From: Methanofollis sp.
GTDB lineage: Archaea > Halobacteriota > Methanomicrobia > Methanomicrobiales > Methanofollaceae
Direction of reading: 5' to 3'
DNA: 40,762 nt
Assembly: GCA_030156225.1 (NCBI GenBank)
Contig: JASGMW010000005.1
Location: 1 to 40,762 of the forward strand
Of this stretch, positions 23,294-31,699 are shown piece after piece. The first letter of the stretch is position 1, and the number at the start of each line of letters is the position of its first letter. The notes beneath the pieces were generated by a model, which was not told the origin of the DNA, did no database searches, and saw only the letters and a list, made by a program, of their open reading frames with translations. The position numbers and the translations under genes were made by a program.

Positions 23294-24883
23294 TCACCCC
23301 TGGTTCCGCCGGTTCCGGTTCTCCCTGCAGGCGTTCACAAAACCGAGATAGGGCGGCGACGGGCGCGTCGGACGGGACCTGAACTCGGGATGGAACTGGG
23401 TCGCAAAGAAGAACGGGTGCCCGGGCAGTTCCAGAATTTCCATTCTGTTGTCATTCTTCCCGGAAAATACGAGACCGGCGGCTTCGAGCTCGGCGAGATA
23501 CTCAGGGTTGACCTCATAACGGTGGCGATGCCGTTCCGCGATCTCGCCCCTGCCGTACAGCTCCCATGCCTTCGTCTCCGGGACCACCTCTATCGGGTAG
23601 CTGCCGAGGCGCATCGTGCCGCCGAGGTCGGTCACCTCTTCCTGTTCGGGCAGGATGGCGATCACGTGGGTTCCCTGACCGAACTCCTCGGATATCGCGT
23701 CTTCATAGCCGAGCACGTCACGCGCGTACTCGACCACCGCCATCTGGAAACCAAGACAGATCCCCAGAAAGGGGATCTGGTGCTCGCGGGCGTACTGGAT
23801 CGCATGGATCTTGCCGGGAATACCTCGCTTCCCGAAACCGCCAGGGATCAGGAGGCCGTCGACCTCGCTGAGATCCGCGATATCATAGGTCTCCGCGTCC
23901 AGCCACCTGATCTGCACCTCGGTGGAGATGGCGCGGCCTGCGTGCTTCAGCGCCTCCTTGATGGAGAGATAGACATCTTCGACCCCGTACTTCGTGATCA
24001 GTCCGATGGTCACCCGGCTCGTGTATTCCGGGGTCACGGTCCGGTACCATTCGGTGTCCACGCCGCGCTTTTCGAGGCCGAGCAGATCGAGGATGACGTT
24101 CGCCGCCCCCTCCTTCTCAAGTTCCATGGGCACCTGATAGATATCCCGGGCATCGGCGGCGCTGACCACCGCGTTGAGCGGCACATCGCAGAACTCTGAG
24201 ATCTTCCTGCGCGAGTGCACCGGCAATACGCGGTCGCTCCGGCAGACGATCATATCTGGCTGCAGACCGAGTTCACGCATGGCCTTGACCGAGTGCTGGG
24301 TCGGTTTCGTCTTGAGGTCGCCCATGGTGTCCGAGGGCACCAGGGTCACGTGAACGAGAGCGGTGTCGTGCCTTGGACACTCGCCCCGCATCTGCCTGAC
24401 GGCCTCCAGGAAGGGCATGCTCTCGATGTCGCCGACCGTCCCGCCGACTTCGACAAGGCAGACCTCGGCCTTATGATCGTTGTTCTCGAACGCCTCCGCC
24501 GTCTTCGCGATGCAGCCCTTGATCTCGTCGGTGATGTGGGGAATGATCTGGACCGTGCTCCCCAGGAAATCGCCCCGCCGCTCTTTATCTATGACACTGC
24601 GATAGATTTTCCCGGTCGTGATGTTGTGGGCCCGGGTGAGATCGATGTCAAGAAACCGCTCATAGTTGCCGAGATCGAGATCGACTTCCCCCCCGTCGCT
24701 GAGAACGAAGACCTCCCCGTGCTGTGCGGGATTCATCGTGCCGGCATCGATGTTGAGGTACGGGTCGATCTTGATCGCCGTGACCTGATAACCACGGTTT
24801 TTGAGGATCCGTCCGATCGAAGCCGCCGTAATCCCCTTGCCAAGACCGCTCATTACCCCGCCAGTAACAAATATATATTTCAA
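23294..24883 (-). CDS. pyrG: CTP synthase
   Basis: 529 residues, full length. N-terminal synthase domain: [17 protein letters not shown] (P-loop) and [21 protein letters not shown]-terminal class I glutaminase: nucleophile C376 in GICLGFQ, and H498/E500 in FHPEF. It makes CTP from UTP, ATP and glutamine. The start is TTG at 24883: this codon alone gives the conserved N-terminus, and a GGGGAA ribosome site lies at 24894-24889 (minus strand), 5 bases away. First gene of a six-gene operon. CTP is also the precursor of the CDP-lipid used by the last gene of the same operon. Confidence 0.95.
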   Translation of the reverse strand: MKYIFVTGGVMSGLGKGITAASIGRILKNRGYQVTAIKIDPYLNIDAGTMNPAQHGEVFVLSDGGEVDLDLGNYERFLDIDLTRAHNITTGKIYRSVIDKERRGDFLGSTVQIIPHITDEIKGCIAKTAEAFENNDHKAEVCLVEVGGTVGDIESMPFLEAVRQMRGECPRHDTALVHVTLVPSDTMGDLKTKPTQHSVKAMRELGLQPDMIVCRSDRVLPVHSRRKISEFCDVPLNAVVSAADARDIYQVPMELEKEGAANVILDLLGLEKRGVDTEWYRTVTPEYTSRVTIGLITKYGVEDVYLSIKEALKHAGRAISTEVQIRWLDAETYDIADLSEVDGLLIPGGFGKRGIPGKIHAIQYAREHQIPFLGICLGFQMAVVEYARDVLGYEDAISEEFGQGTHVIAILPEQEEVTDLGGTMRLGSYPIEVVPETKAWELYGRGEIAERHRHRYEVNPEYLAELEAAGLVFSGKNDNRMEILELPGHPFFFATQFHPEFRSRPTRPSPPYLGFVNACRENRNRRNQG

Positions 24884-24930
24884 AACAATTCCCCGCGCAT
24901 CTCGTCTGCTGAAATATATCTCACCGGTGG

Positions 24931-24937
24931 ATTATAG
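24931..24937 (-). promoter_or_regulatory. Promoter of the pyrG operon
   Basis: CTATAAT on the minus strand, about 26 bases before a predicted start near 24908. This leaves a leader of about 25 bases that includes the GGGGAA ribosome site. A second AT-rich box (GATATATTTC, around 24915) is an alternative. Confidence 0.4.
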
Positions 24938-25025
24938 TTGTTCGGGAGGGGGCCGGCAGAGGGGATGACGGTCTGTCCGGATCCTGTCTTTTTCCGGGCA
25001 CCCGTCGCAGGAAAAACCTGATCTC

Positions 25026-25439
25026 CTATCTCTTCGGCTGCAAAATGGTAAACGATGCCGTTGTCCTCGCCAGCACCCGACCGTCGTCGCGGGTGACCTC
25101 TCCCTCTGCAAAGGCGACAGACCTGCCCTTGCGGATCACGCGGCCTGACGCCCGGACCGTCCCGTCCTGTGCGCCCGACAGGAACGACGTCGCCTCCGAG
25201 ATCGTGGCGATACGCTCGTCTGCCCCGAGCAGAGTGGTCAGTGCAAGGGCCATGGCTTCGTCCGCAAGCGCCACATAGATGCCGCCCTGCATCCACCCGC
25301 CGCCGTTCAGCATGTCCGGTCTCACCTGCATCGACAGAACGGCCGTTCCATCGCCGAAGGAGATCGGCTCGATCCCCATCATGACAAAAAAAGGGTTTGC
25401 TTTCTGCCCCTTTGCAGATATTTCCTCCAGATACCCCAT
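25026..25439 (-). CDS. PaaI-type hotdog thioesterase
   Basis: 137 residues, a single hotdog fold. NGGGWMQGGIYVALADEAMAL (about 45-65) aligns with the long central helix motif HGGxxxALADxA of PaaI/YdiI-type acyl-CoA thioesterases; here the motif histidine is Q51 and the acidic residues D60/E61 are kept. ATISEATSFLSGAQDGTVRA and GRSVAFAEGEV are the strands of the fold. Substrate unknown. A weak TATA-like TTATCT at 25463-25468 (minus) centred 26 bases before the ATG suggests a leaderless transcript. Confidence 0.82.
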   Translation of the reverse strand: MGYLEEISAKGQKANPFFVMMGIEPISFGDGTAVLSMQVRPDMLNGGGWMQGGIYVALADEAMALALTTLLGADERIATISEATSFLSGAQDGTVRASGRVIRKGRSVAFAEGEVTRDDGRVLARTTASFTILQPKR

Positions 25440-25462
25440 GCCATGGTATTACACCCGGTTCG

Positions 25463-25503
25463 AGATAACCGTTGCTTTCTGCCAGGAGAAACGCCTTTAT
25501 GAT
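25463..25503. promoter_or_regulatory. Divergent promoter region
   Basis: Two TATA-like boxes back to back: TTATCT (minus, 25468-25463) for the thioesterase and TTTATGAT (plus, 25496-25503) for the 75-residue protein. Each is 25-27 bases from its ATG. Confidence 0.4.
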
Positions 25504-25523
25504 CCTGCGTTGTGGTATCCTTC

Positions 25524-25751
25524 ATGGACAATGAAGAACGAGCGATGCTCGAAGACCTCATCTGGCTCAACGCCGTGATCGCGACAGAGCTGATCCAGAT
25601 CACCGAGAACACCTCGCAGATCCTCAGAAAGCAGGCCCCGCCGGCCACCTGTCTTGCCGAACACCGGAGTCTCCGGGAGACCGCACTCGCGATCGCGGAA
25701 AAATACAGACAGAACACCGCACTCGGCCCCCACCTGCAGGGCCACCAGTGA
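25524..25751 (+). CDS. Small uncharacterised helical protein
   Basis: 75 residues from the ATG at 25524. It is acidic and predicted helical at the N-terminus (DNEERAMLEDLIWLNAVIAT, then ELIQITENTSQIL), with a second helix (HRSLRETALAIAEKYRQ) after a short AP-rich link. No enzyme motif and no membrane segment. The start is supported by a TATA-like box about 25 bases upstream; a GTG at 25512 would add four residues. Codon use is like its neighbours, so it is probably a real gene. It precedes the DJ-1 family gene by 37 bases. Function unknown. Confidence 0.6.
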   Translation: MDNEERAMLEDLIWLNAVIATELIQITENTSQILRKQAPPATCLAEHRSLRETALAIAEKYRQNTALGPHLQGHQ

Positions 25752-25788
25752 AGATACCGTTATCCGGCACGGTCGCCCACATACTGCT

Positions 25789-26304
25789 ATGAAACTCCTA
25801 TGTGCCATCGCACCGGACAAATTCCGTGATGAAGAACTGCTGATCCCTCTGGACGTCTTTGCAGATGCCGGCATCGAAACGGCTGTCGCATCGACCCGCG
25901 CCGGCACCTGCGAGGGGATGCTCGGGGCGCAGGTCGAGGCTTCAGCGCCCTTTGCGGCAGTTTTGCCGGACGACTACGACGGCATCGTCATCGCGGGCGG
26001 GATCGGTTCGCAGGACTATCTCTGGGACGACGGCGACCTGATCAACCTTGTCCGGGCCTTCGCCGACGCCGGAAAAGTTGTCGCGGCGATCTGCCTCTCC
26101 CCGGTCGTCCTTGCACGGGCGGGCGTGCTGTCCGGAAAAAAGGCAACGGTCTTTCCAAGCCCGGGGTCCGTCAGGGAACTGAAGCGGGGAGAAGCGATCT
26201 CGGTGGACGACGACGTGGTGACCGACGGGAGAGTCGTAACGGCAAACGGCCCTTCAGCCTCAGAAGCCTTCGCCAAAGCGGTCGTAGAACTCCTCTCCAT
26301 CTGA
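25789..26304 (+). CDS. DJ-1/PfpI family protein
   Basis: 171 residues with the class I glutamine-amidotransferase-like fold. The nucleophile-elbow cysteine C102 lies in VAAICLSPVVLARAGVL, preceded by DYDGIVIAGGIGS. An acidic residue near the N-terminus (E15/E16) is in the position that polarises the cysteine. The residue after the cysteine is L, not the H of classical PfpI proteases. The family includes deglycases, chaperones and amidases; the substrate is unknown. The frame is open far upstream, but ATG 25789 gives the family N-terminus (KLLCAIAPDKFRDEEL), and a weak TATA-like GTTATCC lies about 27 bases before it. Confidence 0.85.
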   Translation: MKLLCAIAPDKFRDEELLIPLDVFADAGIETAVASTRAGTCEGMLGAQVEASAPFAAVLPDDYDGIVIAGGIGSQDYLWDDGDLINLVRAFADAGKVVAAICLSPVVLARAGVLSGKKATVFPSPGSVRELKRGEAISVDDDVVTDGRVVTANGPSASEAFAKAVVELLSI

Positions 26305-26433
26305 TCTTTATTTTTGTCTCCCCGAGCGGCATTCGCTCTCACAGACCGGGAGGCACTCTTTGCCGGGACCATGGCAGACAACAGATCTTTAATGGAAGAT
26401 CGGTCTGCTGCGATTCGTGAATATTACATAACA

Positions 26434-26441
26434 GATATATG
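26434..26441 (+). promoter_or_regulatory. Promoter of the large sensor kinase
   Basis: GATATATG box about 26 bases before a predicted start near 26464. The short leader carries GGGGAG at 26470-26475, nine bases before the TTG start, which supports that start codon. Confidence 0.5.
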
Positions 26442-26484
26442 TCATACGAGTACGAAACTAAATGAGACAGGGGAGCGATAGGCC

Positions 26485-29400
26485 TTGGAAAGCCCGAAAC
26501 TGAAGCTGCGCAATCAGAATATCGCACGGCTGCGTCAGGCCCGGGGCACGTTCGGCGACGGTGTCCTGCTGATCGATCAGGAGGGTGCGGTCATCTACGT
26601 CAACGAAGTGTTCGGGGAGTGCTGCGGCCTGTCGTCCGACGCGTTGATCGGAAGAGATGCCCTTGAAGTGATCGAGTCATATATCGCTCCCTGGCTCCAG
26701 GACCCCGACGCCTTTATAGAAACGATCAGGGCCATCTATCGGGAAGAACGCGACGCGAGCGGACTGGAGTGGGAGGTCGGGGGAGGAAAAAACCGGCGGA
26801 TCGTCTACTCCAGTGAGAACATCGGGCACGGACCTCTGAAAGATGTCAGAATCGACCTGTTCAAAAATCTGTCCCGGACAAAAGAGACCATAAGCGCCTC
26901 TCGGATGTCCGGACAACGCAACGAAGCCCGCGGCCTTCCCGTGTGCAGGACTGCCCCGGACCTGGCGATCGTCTCTGCGGACGAACCGTTCCGGGGATTG
27001 TTCGGGACCCGGACGGGCACGCGCGCGATCACCGATATCATATCTCCGTCCGTCGCAGAGCATCTCAGAAAAAACCTCGCCACGCTCACCCCTTCAAGCC
27101 CTGAGATCCGCATCCCAGAAAAAAGAGGAGAGTGGAGGGTGCATGGCCTTTTCGACGACGAAAGCGTTCTTTCGGAACTGGAATGGTCGTGGCAGGCCAG
27201 GAGCGGCGGGAACGTCTGCCCTGCAGCGACGGAAAACAGCGCACGGCGCGAGATCGGATGCCTCAGAACGCTGCTGCACCTCCTGCAGGACGACGAAGCA
27301 TCAGAACAGGCGCTCCTCTCCGACGCGGCCGCCATGATCTGCAGAAACGTCCCGTGGATCAGGGGGGTCGAGATTCGGACAGAGGGAGGTGTCGCCGTCT
27401 CGGCGGGCACCGGAGAAGGAGAACAGGTGGCGTTCCCGCTCGAAAATGGGAACCGGTACGGAGAGGTGATCTTCCATGTCGCCGGAGAACCGGGCGATCC
27501 CGACGCGCAGGCCGACTTCCTGAACGCAATCGCCGTGTGTGCGTCAGGATATTTCAGAAGAAAAACCGCAAATGCAGAAACAGAATCTCTGGAACAGTCG
27601 TACCTGACCCTGTTCGAGACCACCGGGACGGTTTCCTTCGTTCTTGATCCCGCCATCAGGGTGATCATGGCAAACCGGGAATTTCAACGATTTTTCAACC
27701 TGAAACACGAAGATCTCCAGGCCGGGATCGAATGGACGACCCTCACCTCAGAAGAAGACCGCTCCAGGATCAGAAGATACCACGAACTCAGGCGTACCGC
27801 ACCCGGCAGCGCCCCTTCAAACTATGAGTGCAGGGTCATCGCCGGGGACGGCACGCCGCGAGACGTGATCGTCAGCGTCTCCCTGATCCCGGGGATCGGC
27901 CGGTCGGTGATCTCTCTGCTCGATATAACGGCGAAAAAAGAGGCAGAATTCGAACTTCGAGAGAGCGAGTTGCGCTACCGTTTGATGACGGAGAATGCGA
28001 CCGACATCATATTCGCCATGGACTCCGACCTCACCTTCACCTATGTCAGCCCTTCCTTCGAACTGCTTACCGGGAGACCCGGGGCAGGCGTGATCGCCCA
28101 CCCGATCACCGAATTCATCAGCCCCGAATCGTCATCCCTCTTTTCAGACGCCGTGCAGGGGGTTTTCGCGCCGCGCAGCCCGGACGAGGCGGCGGCATCG
28201 CTGGCCCTTGAGGTGGAGACGATCCGCGCCGATGGGGAGCGGATCTGGATGGAGGTGCGGATCAACCCCCTCAGGGAAGGGGACGGAACCCGCGTCGGCC
28301 TGATGGGCGTGATGCGCGATATCAGCGAGAGAAAAAGTGCGGAGGAACGGGAGATCCGGTATGTCCGCGAACTTTCCTTCCTGTCCAGCGCCGCCATGGG
28401 CTTTGTCGAGCTCCCGTTCGAAGAGGAGATCTACCGGTTTATCAGCGATCATCTCTGTGATATCCTGGAAGAGACGCTCGTTTTTGTGGCGGATTACGAC
28501 GAGCTGGACGATACCCTCTCCTTGAGGGCGATCTCGGGTCTCGACGAGGACGAAAACCCGCGCCTGTATTCTCTTTCACGGAGCATCACCGGGATAAAAA
28601 TCACTCTCCCGAAAGACGTGATGACCGGGTTGAGAGGGGGAATGCTGATCCCGCTGGAGGAAGAAACGGCGTCCCGCATCCTTGCCGGACCTGCATGGTC
28701 GCTTGCCCGTGCATTTGCCGGAGGCGGCCAGGCGCGGTATGCGGCGATCGGGATCGTGCGGGGCGCATCCCTCTTCGGGTGCGTGATCCTCGTCCAGAAA
28801 AACGACGTCCCGACAGACAACGTCTCAACAATCGAGACCTTTGTCTCCCTCTCTTCGATCGCACTCCAGCGGCGGCAGCTCGAAACCGAACTGGAATCCG
28901 CGCGCGCCCACCTTCAGCACATCCTCTCCTCAAGTCCGGTCGTGATCTACTCCTCAGAGATGCCGCGGGACGGAGAGAGCGGCATGGGCCCGATCACGTT
29001 CACAACCGACAACATCACGGCGCTGCTCGGATATGAGCCGCAGGAGGTGATCTATGACGCCTCGTTCTGGGCGACCAGAATACACCCGTCGGACCGTCAG
29101 CGCATCCTTGAAGAGGAGTTGTCCGCACTCCCTGACCTGGGACGTTTGACACTGGAATACCGGATCCAGCACAAGGACGGGAAGTACCGGTGGCTCCACA
29201 CCGAGGTGAAACTCCTGCGGGACGAGGACAGGAACCCGGTCGAGGTGATCGGTTCTGCGATCGACATCTCGGAAAGGAAGCGGATCGAGGAGGCGCTCAG
29301 GGTGATGGACAGCGCGATCACCTCGTCCATCAACGCGATCATCATTACCGATCTTGATGGCGACCTCGTCTTTGCCAATCATTCTGCCCTGAGGCTCTGG

Positions 29401-31647
29401 AAATACGACGACATCAAAAAAGTGATCGGCAAACCGCTTGATCGCTTCTGGCAACCCAGGAAAACGGTCGTCAGGGTTCTGGAGAGGATCGAACAGGACG
29501 GGAGCTGGATAGGGGAACTCATCGGCAAAAAGAGGGGAGGACGAAAATTCCATGCGAGCGTTGCGGCGAGCATGGTCACCGACGAGGAGAACGATCCCCT
29601 CTGTATCATGTTTTCTTTCGTCGACATCACCGAAAAGGTCGAGATCGAAGAGGAACTGGCGCGGTACCGCGGCCATCTGGAAGAACTGGTGATCGAGCGT
29701 ACTGAGAAACTGACCCGCGCAAATGAGATGCTCAGTGCCGAGGTCGCCGAGCGGAGGCGTGCGGAAGAGGCGATCCGGACCCTCAGCACCTTCAGGGAGA
29801 GTATCATCGAAAACGCCACCATGCTGCTCGCCGTCACTGATATGGACGGTGTTGTGACGGTCTGGAACCGCGCCGCCGAAGAGATCAGCGGGTTCGGCAG
29901 GGATGAGGTGGTAGGCAGCGCCGAGATCTGGAACGCCGTCGAACCTGAAGATGAACGCGGCCAGAATCAGGTGACGGGCTTGCTGGTCGAGCTCCGGAAA
30001 AAAGAGCATATCGAGAACTTCGAGGCGCATATCAGGGCAAAAAACGGCGAGGTCAGGACCCTTCAGTGGGATGCATGCGTCCTCGAGGACGTCGGCGTGG
30101 TCCACATCGCACAGGACGTCACCATCAGAAGACGGATGGAGAAGAGGGTCAGGGAAAGCGAGGCGCGCTACCGCGCCGTCGTCGAGGACCAGACCGAGTG
30201 GATCTGCCGCTTCGGGCCCGACCTGCGGTTGATATTCAGGAACGCTGCGTTCTGTCGGTCTTTGGGTCCCGGACAGATCTCACGGCCAGCGATATCGTTC
30301 AGGGAGATCATACCAGAAGGCTTCGACGACCTGCTGGCCTCGCTTGAGAACGGGTCGCTGCAGGGCAGGCAGAATGTCAGGATCGAAGGGCGTGTCGCAC
30401 GCGACGACCGGAAAGAGCGCTGGCACCAGTGGGACATCCGCGCCATCCCGGCAGCTGACGGTTCGATCGCCGAGTATCAGGCGATCGGAAGAGACATCAC
30501 CGAGATGAGGATAGCGGAAGAAGAGTTTGTCAGGACGGAAAAACTTCTCTCTCTCTCAGAACTTGCCGGCGGCATCGCCCATGACTTCAACAACGCCCTG
30601 ACCTCGATCATGGGCAACCTGAACCTTGCAAAGATGAAAGTTGCGCCGGACGATTTCATTTACCGGCGTCTGAGCGAGGCTGAGGCCGCCACGGCCCGGG
30701 CAGGAGCACTCACAAAGCAACTCTTCAGTTTCTCAGACCGGTCTGCGCCGGAAAAAGAGACGGTCGATATGGCAGATATCATTCATGAGGCGGCCTCCTC
30801 CTCGCTGCGCGGCTCGAAGAGCAAGTGCAGGCTCGATCTCGAAGCCGCGCCGATGCCCGTCCACGTCGACACCACCCGGATCCTCCAGGTGCTCCAGGCC
30901 CTGATCATCAACGCCGATCAGGCGATGCCCGACGGAGGCGTGGTGACGGTCAGGGCGGCATGTATCGAAGTGAGAGGGGACGACCCCGTTCCCCTCCCGG
31001 GAGGTCTGTATGTGAGGGTCACGGTCCACGACCACGGCACCGGCATCCTGCCCGAGCACATGGGCAGGATCTTCGATCCCTACTTCACCACCAGGGAGCA
31101 CGGCACCGGTCTCGGCCTCGCCATGGCCCTGCCGATCATCAAGAACCACGGAGGCTGGCTGGACGCCGCGTCCACGCCGGGAGAGGGGACTGACTTCTTC
31201 CTTTATCTGCCGGCATCGACAAAATCTATAGGTGTGAAGACCGGGCCGGAAACAGCTCCTTCGGTCGGGATGGGAACGATTCTCCTGATGGACGACGAGG
31301 CGGGAATCCTTGACACCACAACAAATATCCTCCAATATCTCGGCTATACGGTCACGACGGCGCAGGACGGTGAAGAGGCGGCGATGCGTTTTGAAGAGAC
31401 GCTGAAAGAGGGAAAACCCTTCGACGCCGTGATCCTCGACCTGACCGTGCCCGGGAAAATGGGAGGGCTCGCCACCCTGGAGCGCCTCAAAGAGATGGAC
31501 CCTCAGGTGAAAGTCGTGGTGTCCAGTGGTTACCTGAACGATCCGATCATCAGGCACCCGGAGAGGTACGGGTTCGCCGCGAGCATCTGCAAACCCTATA
31601 TGGTCCATGAACTGGGCAGGGTGCTCCGTGAAGTGCTCTCCGACTGA
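26485..31647 (+). CDS. Multi-PAS hybrid sensor histidine kinase with C-terminal receiver
   Basis: 1720 residues with no membrane segment, so a cytoplasmic sensor. Domains by eye: PAS 15-130; a degenerate PAS-like stretch 150-245; a weak GAF-like stretch about 258-360; PAS 368-485 and 490-618 (closed by DITAKKEAE and DISERKSAE); GAF 640-795; PAS 805-930 and 938-1050; a coiled coil 1055-1100; PAS 1103-1215 and 1222-1342; HisKA with phospho-acceptor H1366 in GGIAHDFNN; HATPase with N-box NADQAMP (1476-1482), DHGTGI (1516-1521) and GTGLGLA (1540-1546); and a receiver 1598-1715 with D1603/D1604, phospho-acceptor D1652 and K1703. There is no DNA-binding output. The start is TTG at 26485 with GGGGAG upstream. 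A T6 tract at 31651 follows the stop. Ligand and target unknown. Confidence 0.92.
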   Translation: MESPKLKLRNQNIARLRQARGTFGDGVLLIDQEGAVIYVNEVFGECCGLSSDALIGRDALEVIESYIAPWLQDPDAFIETIRAIYREERDASGLEWEVGGGKNRRIVYSSENIGHGPLKDVRIDLFKNLSRTKETISASRMSGQRNEARGLPVCRTAPDLAIVSADEPFRGLFGTRTGTRAITDIISPSVAEHLRKNLATLTPSSPEIRIPEKRGEWRVHGLFDDESVLSELEWSWQARSGGNVCPAATENSARREIGCLRTLLHLLQDDEASEQALLSDAAAMICRNVPWIRGVEIRTEGGVAVSAGTGEGEQVAFPLENGNRYGEVIFHVAGEPGDPDAQADFLNAIAVCASGYFRRKTANAETESLEQSYLTLFETTGTVSFVLDPAIRVIMANREFQRFFNLKHEDLQAGIEWTTLTSEEDRSRIRRYHELRRTAPGSAPSNYECRVIAGDGTPRDVIVSVSLIPGIGRSVISLLDITAKKEAEFELRESELRYRLMTENATDIIFAMDSDLTFTYVSPSFELLTGRPGAGVIAHPITEFISPESSSLFSDAVQGVFAPRSPDEAAASLALEVETIRADGERIWMEVRINPLREGDGTRVGLMGVMRDISERKSAEEREIRYVRELSFLSSAAMGFVELPFEEEIYRFISDHLCDILEETLVFVADYDELDDTLSLRAISGLDEDENPRLYSLSRSITGIKITLPKDVMTGLRGGMLIPLEEETASRILAGPAWSLARAFAGGGQARYAAIGIVRGASLFGCVILVQKNDVPTDNVSTIETFVSLSSIALQRRQLETELESARAHLQHILSSSPVVIYSSEMPRDGESGMGPITFTTDNITALLGYEPQEVIYDASFWATRIHPSDRQRILEEELSALPDLGRLTLEYRIQHKDGKYRWLHTEVKLLRDEDRNPVEVIGSAIDISERKRIEEALRVMDSAITSSINAIIITDLDGDLVFANHSALRLWKYDDIKKVIGKPLDRFWQPRKTVVRVLERIEQDGSWIGELIGKKRGGRKFHASVAASMVTDEENDPLCIMFSFVDITEKVEIEEELARYRGHLEELVIERTEKLTRANEMLSAEVAERRRAEEAIRTLSTFRESIIENATMLLAVTDMDGVVTVWNRAAEEISGFGRDEVVGSAEIWNAVEPEDERGQNQVTGLLVELRKKEHIENFEAHIRAKNGEVRTLQWDACVLEDVGVVHIAQDVTIRRRMEKRVRESEARYRAVVEDQTEWICRFGPDLRLIFRNAAFCRSLGPGQISRPAISFREIIPEGFDDLLASLENGSLQGRQNVRIEGRVARDDRKERWHQWDIRAIPAADGSIAEYQAIGRDITEMRIAEEEFVRTEKLLSLSELAGGIAHDFNNALTSIMGNLNLAKMKVAPDDFIYRRLSEAEAATARAGALTKQLFSFSDRSAPEKETVDMADIIHEAASSSLRGSKSKCRLDLEAAPMPVHVDTTRILQVLQALIINADQAMPDGGVVTVRAACIEVRGDDPVPLPGGLYVRVTVHDHGTGILPEHMGRIFDPYFTTREHGTGLGLAMALPIIKNHGGWLDAASTPGEGTDFFLYLPASTKSIGVKTGPETAPSVGMGTILLMDDEAGILDTTTNILQYLGYTVTTAQDGEEAAMRFEETLKEGKPFDAVILDLTVPGKMGGLATLERLKEMDPQVKVVVSSGYLNDPIIRHPERYGFAASICKPYMVHELGRVLREVLSD

Positions 31648-31699
31648 ACGTTTTTTCAGTACCCTTATTGTGTCCGGAGGTACACTTCTTCTTGCGCGA

